Source: JBFKMV01 sp041629655 (GTDB taxonomy: Bacteria; Acidobacteriota; Polarisedimenticolia; Polarisedimenticolales; Polarisedimenticolaceae). Taken from it: 42,147 bases of DNA. A program made the position numbers and the translations under genes. Every line of letters begins with the position of its first letter. Position 1 is the first letter of the stretch. The DNA lies in assembly GCA_041629655.1 (NCBI GenBank), contig JBFKMV010000020.1, forward strand, positions 1-42,147, read 5' to 3'. The notes under the pieces were generated by a model that saw only the letters and a program-made list of their open reading frames with translations, ran no database searches and had not been told where the DNA came from. Below, piece after piece: positions 9,312-17,383 of this stretch.

Positions 9312-9878
9312 ATGAAGCTCTCCGTGCTGCTGTTGATCGTGCCGGTCGCGGTCGTGGCCCTGTGGGCCCTGCTGACCTTCAACGGTTTCATCTTCAAGCG
9401 GAACCGCTGCCGCACCGCCTGGTCGAGCATCGACGTCAACCTGAAGAAGCGGCACGATTTGATCCCCAACATCGTCGGCGCGGTCAAGGGCTACATGAAG
9501 CACGAGGCCGAAGTCCTGGAACGGGTCACGCGGCTGCGCGCGGAGGCCCGGGGGATGGGACCCGACGACGCGGGCCGCGCGGCGGTCGAGCGCGACATCG
9601 GGGCCTGCCTGGCGGCGATCAACGTGCGGGTCGAGGCCTACCCCGAGCTCAAGGCGAGCGAGCATTTCCTGCACCTGCAACGCACGCTGACCGAGATCGA
9701 GGAGCAGATCTCGGCGGCGCGGCGGGCCTACAACGCCGCCGTGGAGTCCTTCAACAACGGGGTCGAGATGTTCCCCTCGCGGTTGATTGCCGCGTTGATG
9801 GGGTTGCGGACGCTACGGTTCTTCGAGGCGGTCGAGACGGACCGCGTGCCGGTGCCGGTCCGCATCGCCGACGGGTAG
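9312..9878 (+). CDS. lemA: LemA family protein
   Basis: 188 residues. One N-terminal membrane helix is followed by the diagnostic LemA core: RNRCRTAWSSIDVNLKKRHD, LIPNIVGAVKGYMKHE, and near the end ARRAYNAAVESFNNGVEMFPS. LemA proteins are membrane-anchored helical-bundle proteins of unsettled role. They are often encoded beside a DUF3137 or TPM-domain protein, as is the case here (13-base gap to the next gene). The C-terminal extension of about 30 residues has no recognised motif. Confidence 0.93.
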   Translation: MKLSVLLLIVPVAVVALWALLTFNGFIFKRNRCRTAWSSIDVNLKKRHDLIPNIVGAVKGYMKHEAEVLERVTRLRAEARGMGPDDAGRAAVERDIGACLAAINVRVEAYPELKASEHFLHLQRTLTEIEEQISAARRAYNAAVESFNNGVEMFPSRLIAALMGLRTLRFFEAVETDRVPVPVRIADG

Positions 9879-9891
9879 CGGGCGCGGGCCG

Positions 9892-10875
9892 GTGCGCGAC
9901 CCCGACCGCATCGCCGCGGCGATCCGCCCGGCCCTCGAGGACCTGGAGCGGAGCCGGGGCGAGCTGCGCGACGGGACGCGGCGTGCTTGGCGGAACATCG
10001 CGATCACGTTCGCGGTGCTCGTCGTGCTCGGCGGGCTGGCCGGACTCGCCGCCGGGGCCGCGCAGGTCGCGGCGCTCGTCGCCGCGGTGGTCGCGCTCGT
10101 GGTGGCCGGCGTGATGTACGCGGTCACGATCTCCGGCCCGACGGGGAAGTTCAAGACGCGGTTCAAGCGCGAGGCCGTCGGCGCGATCGTCCGGGCGATG
10201 GAGCCGCGGATGGCCTTCGCGCCGGGTGCGGGCATCGCGAAGGAGGAGTTCGTGCGCAGCGGGCTGTTCGGCGCCCGGCCCGACCGCTATCGCGTCGAGG
10301 ACGAGCTGAGCGGCGAGATCGGCCAGACCCGTTTGAGGCTCTCCGAGGTGCACGCCGAGCAACGCCACACCCGCGTCAGGAAGGGCAGGACCGAGACCTA
10401 CTACACGACCCTGTTCAAGGGCGTGTTCATGATCGCCGATTTCCACAAGCACTTCGCCTGCACCGCCCGGGTGTTCCCGGACACGGCCGAGAAGCTGCTG
10501 GGCCGGTTCGGCAAGCTGATGCAGGGCGTCCGGCCGTTCGCCGACGAGAAGCTGGTCTACCTGGAGGACCCCGAGTTCGAGCGGGAGTTCGTGGTCTACG
10601 GGACCGACCAGGTCGAGGTGCGCTACATCCTCAGCACCTCGATGCTGCGCCGGATCCTCGAGCTGAAGCGGGAGTGGAACAGCGACGTTCGCCTGGCGTT
10701 TCTCGACAGCCGGGTCTACCTGGCGATCGCGCACTCGCGAGACCTGTTCGAGCCCGACCTGAGACGCAGCGCGTTCGCCCGCGAGCAGGTGCGGCGGATC
10801 GTCCGCGAGCTGTCGGTGTGTTTCGATCTCGTCGACGACCTGAACCTGAACACCCGGATCTGGAGCAAGGCCTGA
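9892..10875 (+). CDS. DUF3137 domain membrane protein
   Basis: 327 residues from a GTG. Two adjacent hydrophobic segments (about 36-58 and 61-80) follow a short helical N-terminus. The remaining cytosolic or periplasmic domain has the DUF3137 pattern, including SGLFGARPDRYRVEDELSG, the FKGVFMIADFHKHF turn, and FEREFVVYGTDQVEVRYILS. Pairing with LemA is common, and a shared membrane function is inferred. No catalytic residues can be named. Confidence 0.88.
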   Translation: MRDPDRIAAAIRPALEDLERSRGELRDGTRRAWRNIAITFAVLVVLGGLAGLAAGAAQVAALVAAVVALVVAGVMYAVTISGPTGKFKTRFKREAVGAIVRAMEPRMAFAPGAGIAKEEFVRSGLFGARPDRYRVEDELSGEIGQTRLRLSEVHAEQRHTRVRKGRTETYYTTLFKGVFMIADFHKHFACTARVFPDTAEKLLGRFGKLMQGVRPFADEKLVYLEDPEFEREFVVYGTDQVEVRYILSTSMLRRILELKREWNSDVRLAFLDSRVYLAIAHSRDLFEPDLRRSAFAREQVRRIVRELSVCFDLVDDLNLNTRIWSKA

Positions 10876-10976
10876 CGCCGGCGCTCGTTGTGGGTCCTGT
10901 CCGGATCCGGGCCCCGAATGACGGTCGGTGGCGGGCCGTTCCTCGCCCGGGGTGGAAGCGACCGGGGCCGGAACCT

Positions 10977-12569
10977 ATGTTTTGCCGGGCCATGCCCCGG
11001 AACCGCGTCCTGTTGATCGACACCGACCCGACCGTCCGCGAAGCGGCCGCGGCTCGCCTGCGCGCCGCGGGGTACGAGGTGCTGCCGGCCTGGACCTTCC
11101 AGCAGTTCCACGAGGCGCTGGCGGAGTGGGAGCCCGGGGCGGTGGTCATCGAGCCCGTGCTGGAGGGGATCGACGGGTTCGAGCTGTCCCGCGCCATCCT
11201 CGCCAGCTATTCCGCCCGGCCCGAGATCATCATCGCGTCGAACAAGCTCCGCGGGAGCGCCCCGCGGAACAAGGCCCAGCAGGTCGGCGCGCGGCTGTTC
11301 CTCGAGGGCCCGCTCGACGGCCCCGAGGTCGTCGACGCCGTTCAGGCGGCGCTGTCGGGTGAGCGCGAGGACGTCTTTCCGGCGCCCGCGCCGCGGTCCT
11401 CGGCCGCCGCCGACGAGCTGGCCCGGCTGCGACTGCCGGCCGAGCCCCGGGCCGAGGAGGACCTCTCCGAGCTGCCCTTCGTGGAACAGCCGGTCGCCTC
11501 GGCTCCCGTCGAGCCCGCGCGGACGACCGCGAAGCCGGAGCGCCGGCGCGTCGCCCCGCTGCGCGTCGCCCTCGTGCTGGGTGTGCTGGGCGGGGGAGCG
11601 GCGCTGGCGATGTGGCTGTTCCGGGGCGAGGCTGCCGCGCCGGAGATCGAAGCCGTTCCCGCATCCGTGCCGGTCCCCGCGTCGACCGCGGCCGGGGACG
11701 TCGTTCCCTCGATCGTGGATCTCGGGATGACGTTCGACGTGCGCGCGCTCGACATCGACCCGGCACCCGTTTCCACCCCGCAGCAACCGATGCCGGCACT
11801 CCCGCGCCGGGATTCCGTCCCGGCTCCTGGCACCGCGTCGCCGCCGCCCGCGTCCCGGGCCCGGCCGGCGCCGCAGAAAGCAGCGGCGCAGCCGGAGCCG
11901 GCCCGTGCTCGAACGCCGGAGCCCCGGCCGAGCCCGCCCGAGCCGGCGACCGTCGCCGCGCCGACGCCCGCTGCCGTCGATCCGCCGCGCGGGTCCGCGG
12001 CCGTGGAACCGGCTGCAGAGAAGCCTGCCGCCGTGGAGCCTGCCGCCGCGGAGCCTGCCGCCGCGGAGCCTGCCGCCGCGGAGCCTGCCGCCGCGGAACC
12101 TGCCGCCGCTGAGCCGGCCGCCGCGGAGCCTGCCGCCGCGGAACCGCCCGCCGTCGAGCCGGAGCCCGTGGAAGTCGCCGCCGAGTCCCCGGCGCCGGTC
12201 GCGGAGCCGGTTCCGGCCGTCGTGAATCCGGCGCCCGACCCCTGGCCGGCGGTCGTCGTGACCGCCCCGCGCGAGCCGGTGACCGAGACCGTGCCGATCG
12301 TCGCCGCCGTCCCGGTCTCGCGGGTCGAGCCGCGCTACCCGCCGATCGCGCACCGCCACGGAGTCTCGGGCAAGGTCGTCCTGAAGGCGGTCGTCCGGAC
12401 CGACGGGACGGTGGGCGCCATCGAGGTGCTCGAGGAATCCGCGCCGCGCTGGCGCTTCGGCCAGGCCGCCAAAGAGGCCGTCGGCCGCTGGCGGTACGAG
12501 CCGGCGCGGCAGGGCGGCCGGCCCGTCGAATCGAGCGTCGTGATCCAGCTCGTGTTCGACCCGCACTGA
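10977..12569 (+). CDS. Degenerate receiver domain fused to TonB C-terminal domain
   Basis: 530 residues. Residues about 8-125 form a CheY-like receiver domain (NRVLLIDTDPTVREAAAARL). The phospho-acceptor Asp position is Glu (E59 in VVIEPVLEGIDG) and the usual Lys before Pro is Gly (G111), so it is probably not phosphorylated. A single membrane helix (about 195-217) is followed by a long Pro/Ala/Glu-rich region with EPAAA repeats, then a TonB C-terminal domain over the last 85 residues or so (RVEPRYPPIAHRHGVSGKVV to the end). The layout implies a cytosolic receiver, a periplasm-spanning rod and a TonB domain. No exbB/exbD lie nearby. A second possible start is the ATG at 10992. Confidence 0.8.
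   Translation: MFCRAMPRNRVLLIDTDPTVREAAAARLRAAGYEVLPAWTFQQFHEALAEWEPGAVVIEPVLEGIDGFELSRAILASYSARPEIIIASNKLRGSAPRNKAQQVGARLFLEGPLDGPEVVDAVQAALSGEREDVFPAPAPRSSAAADELARLRLPAEPRAEEDLSELPFVEQPVASAPVEPARTTAKPERRRVAPLRVALVLGVLGGGAALAMWLFRGEAAAPEIEAVPASVPVPASTAAGDVVPSIVDLGMTFDVRALDIDPAPVSTPQQPMPALPRRDSVPAPGTASPPPASRARPAPQKAAAQPEPARARTPEPRPSPPEPATVAAPTPAAVDPPRGSAAVEPAAEKPAAVEPAAAEPAAAEPAAAEPAAAEPAAAEPAAAEPAAAEPPAVEPEPVEVAAESPAPVAEPVPAVVNPAPDPWPAVVVTAPREPVTETVPIVAAVPVSRVEPRYPPIAHRHGVSGKVVLKAVVRTDGTVGAIEVLEESAPRWRFGQAAKEAVGRWRYEPARQGGRPVESSVVIQLVFDPH
12004..12158 (+). repeat. 15-bp tandem repeat encoding EPAAA units
   Basis: About ten imperfect copies of a 15-base unit (GCGGAGCCTGCCGCC and close variants) encode Glu-Pro-Ala-Ala-Ala in the linker of the receiver-TonB protein. 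Because the unit is a multiple of three bases, copy changes would alter linker length without a frameshift. Confidence 0.85.
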
Positions 12570-12576
12570 CGCCGCT

Positions 12577-12740
12577 TCAGCGCAGCAGCGACCGGCCTGC
12601 CAGGCCCAGCGTCAGCGTCCGCGCGGCCATGAAGCGAGCCTGAGCGACCGCAGCAGGATCGTGTTCGCCGCCAGCAGGCGTGTGCCGAGCGTCGAGCTGA
12701 AGTTGGTGAACAGCGCAGGAGCGGCGGAGCGGATCGCTCA
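12577..12740 (-). pseudogene. Remnant of a MATE (DinF-like) efflux gene
   Basis: Read on the minus strand after an in-frame stop (12738-12740), this gives AIRSAAP then ALFTNFSSTLGTRLLAANTI and LLR. That matches the conserved central helix of DinF-type MATE transporters (FTN-S-x-LGT-x-LAAN-x-ILL). The frame then fails. A shifted frame reads FMAARTLTLGLAGRSLLR and stops at 12577, resembling the C-terminal end of such a protein. The simplest reading is a gene that has lost its 5' part and most of the sequence between these two pieces. Identification rests on motif memory, not a search. Confidence 0.5.
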
Positions 12741-13026
12741 CGACATCGAGGGTGCGCGGCGCGACTGCGGGAGCGATGATCGAAGACGCAAACGGTGATC
12801 GGAGAGCATTGCGGGTCGAGATCGATTCATGCTATAGCACCATGTAGCGGAGTTGGGGCCCGTCATGCTCAACCCCCTCTGAAGGCGGGTCTCACTCCGC
12901 GCTTCATTTCCTATAAAATACACAAATATTTAAAAAATCTCGACCGTGAAGCTGGACGGCGAGTCCGCAGAAATCACTCCCGGTCATTGCCGGAGCCTCA
13001 TCATCGCGGCGGGAGTCCGCCGTCGC
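12741..13026. other. Non-coding stretch with an AT-rich island
   Basis: No convincing gene is visible. Positions about 12905-12942 (TTTCCTATAAAATACACAAA and onward) are strikingly AT-rich for this genome. On the minus strand the island offers promoter-like TATTTT/TATAGG elements that could once have driven the MATE gene. Short frames here have no recognisable product. A run of T on the minus strand near 12932-12937 lies downstream of the isocitrate dehydrogenase homologue, but no strong stem precedes it. Confidence 0.5.
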
Positions 13027-14034
13027 TCAGAGGCTTGCGATCAGCGCGTCCGCAAAGCCGCTCGTCGTGCCCTTGCCGCCGATGTCGCGGGTCAAGGTCG
13101 CCGGGTCTCCGGCGCCCAGCACGGCGTTGTACGCGCCCTTGACGCGGTCGGCCGCCTCGCTCTCGCCGAGGTGGTTCAGCATCATCACGCCGCTCATGAT
13201 CAGCGCCAGCGGGTTCGCCAGGTTCTTGCCCGCGAGGTCCGGCGCGCTGCCGTGGACCGCCTCGAAAATGGCGCAGTCATCCCCGATGTTCGAGCCCGGC
13301 ACCACGCCCAGGCCCCCGACCAGCCCCGCGCACAGGTCGCTGACCACGTCGCCGTAGAGGTTCTCCAGCAGCAGCACGTCGAACTGCGACGGGTCGCGCA
13401 CGATCTGCATGCAGCCGTTGTCGATGATCAGCTCCTCGTGCTCGATGTCCGGCGCCTCGTCGCGGTGCACCTGCCGGGCACAGTCGAGGAACAGCCCGTC
13501 CGAGAGCTTCATGATGTTTGCCTTGTGGAACACCGTCACCTTGCGCCGCCCGCGCTCGCGCGCGTAGTTGAAGGCGAAGCGAGCGATCCGCTCGCAGCCC
13601 TTGCGCGTGGCGATCTTGAGGCTCTCGACGACGCCCGGGATCACCTCGTGCTCCAGACCGGAGTACAGCCCCTCGGTGTTCTCGCGGACCACGACGATCT
13701 CGACGTCCTCGTAGCGCGTGCGGATGCCGGGCATCGACCGCACCGGGCGGACCGCGGCGTAGAGGTCGAACCGCTTGCGGAGCTGCACGTTGACACTGGC
13801 GAAGCCGTGCCCGACCGGCGTCGTGATCGGCCCCTTGAGGGCGATCCGGTGCCGCTCGATGGCCCGGATCGTCTCCTCGGGCAGTACCGCGCCGGTCTTC
13901 TCGGCGGCGGCCGCACCCGCCGCGAGCGGGATCCATTCGATGCCGGGGCAGGCGGCGTCGATCACTCGACGCGCGGCCTCGGTGACCTCGGGGCCGATCC
14001 CGTCGCCGGGAACCAAGCAGATCGTGTGGCTCAT
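13027..14034 (-). CDS. NAD-type isocitrate dehydrogenase family protein
   Basis: 335 residues of the isocitrate/isopropylmalate dehydrogenase family. Seen: VPGDGIGPEVT at the start, LKGPITTPVGHGFASVN followed by LRKRFDLYAAVRPVRS, the metal-site region DVLLLENLYGDVVSDL, and HGSAPDLAGKNLANP. The SVN-LRK substrate region fits isocitrate rather than isopropylmalate, and the Asp in SAPD-x-AGKN points to NAD rather than NADP. It would convert isocitrate to 2-oxoglutarate and CO2. The start overlaps the acetyltransferase stop (ATGA). It is the last gene of the hopanoid run, an odd place for a TCA-cycle enzyme; a related beta-hydroxyacid dehydrogenase role remains possible. Confidence 0.85.
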   Translation of the reverse strand: MSHTICLVPGDGIGPEVTEAARRVIDAACPGIEWIPLAAGAAAAEKTGAVLPEETIRAIERHRIALKGPITTPVGHGFASVNVQLRKRFDLYAAVRPVRSMPGIRTRYEDVEIVVVRENTEGLYSGLEHEVIPGVVESLKIATRKGCERIARFAFNYARERGRRKVTVFHKANIMKLSDGLFLDCARQVHRDEAPDIEHEELIIDNGCMQIVRDPSQFDVLLLENLYGDVVSDLCAGLVGGLGVVPGSNIGDDCAIFEAVHGSAPDLAGKNLANPLALIMSGVMMLNHLGESEAADRVKGAYNAVLGAGDPATLTRDIGGKGTTSGFADALIASL

Positions 14035-14579
14035 GCGTCGCTGTCCTCCCGGGATTCGTCGGGTCGCGGGTCGGTGTCAATGATCGCATACAACAAGGTG
14101 TCGATCTGTTGCCCGTCCTTCAGCGCGTTCTTGCGCTGGCGGCCCTCCAGGCGATAACCGTTCTTCTCCAGCACCCGGGCCGACGCCGGGTTCCAGTCGT
14201 AGACCATCGCGTAGACCCGGCTGAGCCCGTAACGCGTGAACGCCAGCGCCGTGACGGCACGCACCGCCTCGGTCACGATTCCGCGGCCCCAGTAGCGGCG
14301 CCCCAGCCAGAAGCCGATCTCGGCGGTCTTGCGGTGCACGTCCACGCCCGGCAGCAGGCCGATCGCGCCGGCCGCCTGCCCGTCCACGACGATCGCGAAC
14401 TGCGCATCCTCGGGATCGTGGCTCTGCACCCAGCGTTCGGCGTCCTCGCGCGTGTAGGGGTGGGGGAACCGGTCGCGCAGGTTGCGCCAGATCTCGCGGT
14501 CGTCGGCATGGGGCACGATCGCGTCGGCGTCCTCCGGACGCCAGCGACGCAGCGTGCAGCGCTCGAGCTTCAGCTCCAT
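14031..14579 (-). CDS. GNAT family N-acetyltransferase
   Basis: 182 residues. It begins LERCTLRRWRPEDADAI, a typical RimJ/RimL opening, and contains motif A as AEIGFWLGRRYWGRGIVTEA and the late motif NPASARVLEKNGYRLEGR. The C-terminal tail is acidic and low in complexity. Encoded between the squalene synthase-like gene and the isocitrate dehydrogenase homologue in the same run. The acceptor is unknown; modification of a hopanoid side chain is conceivable but unsupported. Confidence 0.85.
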   Translation of the reverse strand: MELKLERCTLRRWRPEDADAIVPHADDREIWRNLRDRFPHPYTREDAERWVQSHDPEDAQFAIVVDGQAAGAIGLLPGVDVHRKTAEIGFWLGRRYWGRGIVTEAVRAVTALAFTRYGLSRVYAMVYDWNPASARVLEKNGYRLEGRQRKNALKDGQQIDTLLYAIIDTDPRPDESREDSDA

Positions 14580-14600
14580 GCGCCTCCCGCCGCCCAGCGC

Positions 14601-15527
14601 TCAGCCGCGCGGGGGCACTGCCGGGCGGTTGCCGTCCAGCGACTCGGAGAGCCGCAGGACGATCGCCGCGACCTCCGGACGGGTCAGCTTGGCGCCCGGT
14701 CCGCGTCGTTCGACGCGATCGAGCGTGGCCCAGGCCAGCAGCACGGGCAGCGCGGTGAACTCGACCAGCCCGCGCGGGGCCCCGGCGTCCTGGAGCGCGC
14801 GTACGTATTCGCCCGCGACCTCGAGGTCGGCACGCGCCAGGGTGAAGTACTCCTCGCGGTCGCGGCCCTCGGGCAGGTAATGGCGCCCCTCGGTGGCATC
14901 GGTGGCCGAGTCCTTGAGGATGTTGACCAGCTGGAGCGCTTCGCCGAAGCGCACGGCCCGCTCGCGCAGGTAGTCGGCGATCGGGGCCAGGCCGTCGCGG
15001 CCGAGCAGGAACAGCTCCGTGAGCATCTCGCCCACGATGCCCGCGACCGCGTAGCAGTAGGCCCGCAGCTCCTCGGTCGAGTGCAGCTCGAGACCGCGCC
15101 CGGGGTCGGTTCGCGACACGAAACCGGCCATCTCGCGGATCGTGCGCCGCGTGTGCTCGAAGACCAGCGCGCGGGCGCCGGCCGACAGCTCCAGCGCCGC
15201 CCGCAGCACCGTGGGCGTTTCCTCGAGCAGCTCGCGGTAGCCCGCGTGGTCGCAGGGCGGGTCGTCGCGCCAGCGCCGCGCCAGCTCGAGCGAGCCGTCG
15301 ATCGAGGGCCGGCGCAGCAAGCCGTCCAGCGCGTCCAGCTCGGCCAGCTTGCGCGCCCGCTCCCAGCCCGTGGCATCCTCCAGCGTGTCGGCGATCCGGA
15401 ACAGCAGGTAGGCCACCGTGACCTCGAGGCGGGTCGCCTCGGGGAGCACGGGGATCGACAGCGCGAACGTCCGGCTGGTCTTCTCCAGCAGCTCGTCCAG
15501 CGCGGCGATGTCGGTGTTCGATTTCAT
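14601..15527 (-). CDS. Squalene/phytoene synthase family protein, likely squalene synthase
   Basis: 308 residues of trans-isoprenyl diphosphate head-to-head synthase type. The two Asp-rich motifs are present: DTLED at 47-51 and the second at about 206-210 within LVNILKDSATDATEGRHYLP. Tyr/Ala-rich helix AYCYAVAGIVGEMLTELF lies between them. In this cluster the expected reaction is two farnesyl diphosphates to squalene, feeding the cyclase; no HpnC/HpnD/HpnE genes are seen, so a one-enzyme route is inferred. Phytoene synthase activity cannot be excluded by sequence alone. Its start overlaps the stop of the isopentenyl phosphate kinase gene (ATGA). Confidence 0.85.
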   Translation of the reverse strand: MKSNTDIAALDELLEKTSRTFALSIPVLPEATRLEVTVAYLLFRIADTLEDATGWERARKLAELDALDGLLRRPSIDGSLELARRWRDDPPCDHAGYRELLEETPTVLRAALELSAGARALVFEHTRRTIREMAGFVSRTDPGRGLELHSTEELRAYCYAVAGIVGEMLTELFLLGRDGLAPIADYLRERAVRFGEALQLVNILKDSATDATEGRHYLPEGRDREEYFTLARADLEVAGEYVRALQDAGAPRGLVEFTALPVLLAWATLDRVERRGPGAKLTRPEVAAIVLRLSESLDGNRPAVPPRG

Positions 15528-16372
15528 CGACGACGCTCCTGGCCCCGGCCGGCCCGCGCCTCCGGGGTCGCTTGTTCGGGCTCCACGCGCGTTCCCGGGA
15601 CCCGACGGCCGCCGAGCGCGTCGGTGAGCCGCCCCCTCACGCGGCCGTCGAGGATCCACGAGGGGATGCCGAGCCGCGCCAGCGCGCCGGCCGTGCGGAG
15701 CCGGTGCGCCATGCCGCCGGTCACGTCCGCGCCGCGCGCCCCGCCGACCTGCCGCAGCACCCGGCCGACCTCGCCCGCGCCAATACGCGGGAGGGTCGAG
15801 CCGCCGGCGTCGTGGATTCCCTCGGTCTCGCCGAGCCACAGGATGCGGCGGATACTATACCCTCGCCGCAACAGCCGCCGCGCCAACGCGAGGAACGCGG
15901 ACTCGGTCGAACAGATGCTGGCGCCCCACTCGCGGTCCATCACCACGTCCCCGTAGACCACCGGCAGCAGGCCGCCCCGGAGCGCCAGCAGCAACGGCTC
16001 GACCTGCGCGCTCACCGGGCGCCCCGCGGAAGCGACCAGGAAGCTGGAGGGCGCCAGCGAGAACCCGGGCAGGCCCGCCCGCTCCAGCGCCGCGATCACC
16101 ATCCGGTGCAGCGCTGCGGCCCGGTCCTGCGTCACCGACACGCCGGGGAGCTGCGCGGCGCTCAGCTTCCCCCGGTTGAGCCCGAAGCGCGCCGCGGCCG
16201 CATGGCCGAACGATCCGCCGCCGTGCCCCAGCACCAGCCCGGCGCGGCGGCGGACCCCCAGATCGGCGATCTCGCCGGCCAGCCGCTCCAGCGTCTTGCG
16301 GCGCGCGGTCTCCGGGCGACGCTTGTCCGTGATCAGGCTTCCACCGAGCTTGACGAAGATCAGCTTGCGCAT
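15524..16372 (-). CDS. ipk: Isopentenyl phosphate kinase
   Basis: 282 residues of the amino-acid kinase fold. FVKLGGSLITDK opens the protein with the nucleotide-binding Lys and Gly-Gly. GHGGGSFGH at about 49-57 carries the catalytic His typical of isopentenyl phosphate kinase, which distinguishes it from glutamate or uridylate kinases. A DVTGGM motif near residue 231 and LDGRV near the C-terminus complete the pattern. The reaction is isopentenyl phosphate plus ATP to isopentenyl diphosphate. The C-terminal tail of about 20 residues is low complexity. It directly follows the decarboxylase gene, which makes the alternative mevalonate route likely. Confidence 0.9.
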   Translation of the reverse strand: MRKLIFVKLGGSLITDKRRPETARRKTLERLAGEIADLGVRRRAGLVLGHGGGSFGHAAAARFGLNRGKLSAAQLPGVSVTQDRAAALHRMVIAALERAGLPGFSLAPSSFLVASAGRPVSAQVEPLLLALRGGLLPVVYGDVVMDREWGASICSTESAFLALARRLLRRGYSIRRILWLGETEGIHDAGGSTLPRIGAGEVGRVLRQVGGARGADVTGGMAHRLRTAGALARLGIPSWILDGRVRGRLTDALGGRRVPGTRVEPEQATPEARAGRGQERRR

Positions 16373-16375
16373 CGT

Positions 16376-17383
16376 TCAGAACAGGTGCTCGTCGACGAGC
16401 CGCGGCCCCGGGCCGACGCGGTCGCGGATCACCGTACGGACCTCCGGAAGCTCGCCGAGGCGGTCCGCGGCCGCGTCTTCCGCGGCGGGCTCGCAGATCA
16501 CGTGCACGTTGGCACCGGCGTCCATGGTCGCGTAGGCCTCGACGCCGCAGCGCCGCAGCTCGCGCACCTGCTCCAGCACCGCCAGCGTGCCCGGTTTCCA
16601 GTAGAAAATCGCCGGTCGCGAGGACATCGCGACCAGGTGCAGCTCGATCGCGTCCTCCTCGATCGCCGGGCCCAGCCGCGCCAGATCGCGCGCCGCGATC
16701 GCCGCGCGCACCTCGGCCAGGCGTTCCGGCAGCAGCCGCTGTCGCACCGGGTAGAACGGGCTGCCGGCCGCCCGCCGGTGGCCGTCGCGCGAGGAGACCG
16801 CCTTCGGTCCCGCGTCCACGATCGCCACGACGTTGCGCAGGTCCCAGTGCTCCGGGCCCGCCAGCGCCACGGCGTGCGCCTCGTCGTCGCCCGCGCCGGC
16901 CGGCCACTCCACGTAGCCCCCGATGGCGGAACGGGCGGCCGAGCCGGAGCCGCTGCGGCGGGCCAGCGACGACAGCTCGCGCGGGTCGAGCGAGAGCCCC
17001 AGCGCGCCCGTCACGGCCAGCGTCAGCGCGGCGAACCCGGATGCCGAGGAGGCGAGCCCGGCCGCGCTGGGGAACGTGTTCTCGGTCGCGATGCGGAACG
17101 ATCCGGAGCGGTCGTACCGCCGCCGGATCCGTTCCACGTGCTCGAACACCGGCCGCGAGAAACCCTCGCCCGGCGTGCGCAGCTCGCCGCCGGCCTCGCG
17201 GAACGCAAGCTCGTCGGGCCCGCTGCCGGGCCGGAGCTCGGCGGTGCAGCGGCTGGCGCAGCGCGTCAGGGTCATCGAGATCGAGGGGTTCACCGGGATC
17301 GCGCGATCGAGGTCGCGTGCGCCCCAGTACTTGATGAACGCGATGTTCGAGGGGGCGATCGCGGTGGCGCGGGACGCGCTCAT
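16376..17383 (-). CDS. mvaD: Mevalonate (mono/di)phosphate decarboxylase
   Basis: 335 residues of the GHMP-superfamily decarboxylases. Seen: APSNIAFIKYWG (13-21), the SAAGLASSASGFAAL nucleotide loop (106-120), SGSGSAARS with Ser and Arg contacts (145-152) and YATMDAGANVHV with the catalytic Asp at 288. Two usual residues differ: Lys of YWGK is Ala (A22) and Pro of DAGPN is Ala (A291). The family takes mevalonate 5-diphosphate to isopentenyl diphosphate or, in some archaea and Chloroflexi, mevalonate 5-phosphate to isopentenyl phosphate. With isopentenyl phosphate kinase next door and no phosphomevalonate kinase, the monophosphate substrate is the better guess. Start overlaps the kinase stop (ATGA). 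Confidence 0.88.
   Translation of the reverse strand: MSASRATAIAPSNIAFIKYWGARDLDRAIPVNPSISMTLTRCASRCTAELRPGSGPDELAFREAGGELRTPGEGFSRPVFEHVERIRRRYDRSGSFRIATENTFPSAAGLASSASGFAALTLAVTGALGLSLDPRELSSLARRSGSGSAARSAIGGYVEWPAGAGDDEAHAVALAGPEHWDLRNVVAIVDAGPKAVSSRDGHRRAAGSPFYPVRQRLLPERLAEVRAAIAARDLARLGPAIEEDAIELHLVAMSSRPAIFYWKPGTLAVLEQVRELRRCGVEAYATMDAGANVHVICEPAAEDAAADRLGELPEVRTVIRDRVGPGPRLVDEHLF

Noticed and set aside
12004..12158. CRISPR-like regular repeats
   Set aside because: Units are contiguous without spacers and encode EPAAA in frame in a TonB linker.
12738..12923. A short minus-strand frame with GAGGGGG before an ATG at about 12866
   Set aside because: Only about 43 residues, no signal or motif, and it runs into the MATE remnant. 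Kept as part of the non-coding stretch.
14601..15527. Assignment as HpnC or HpnD
   Set aside because: Only one synthase gene is present with no HpnE-like oxidase next to it, so a single squalene synthase fits better than the three-enzyme route.
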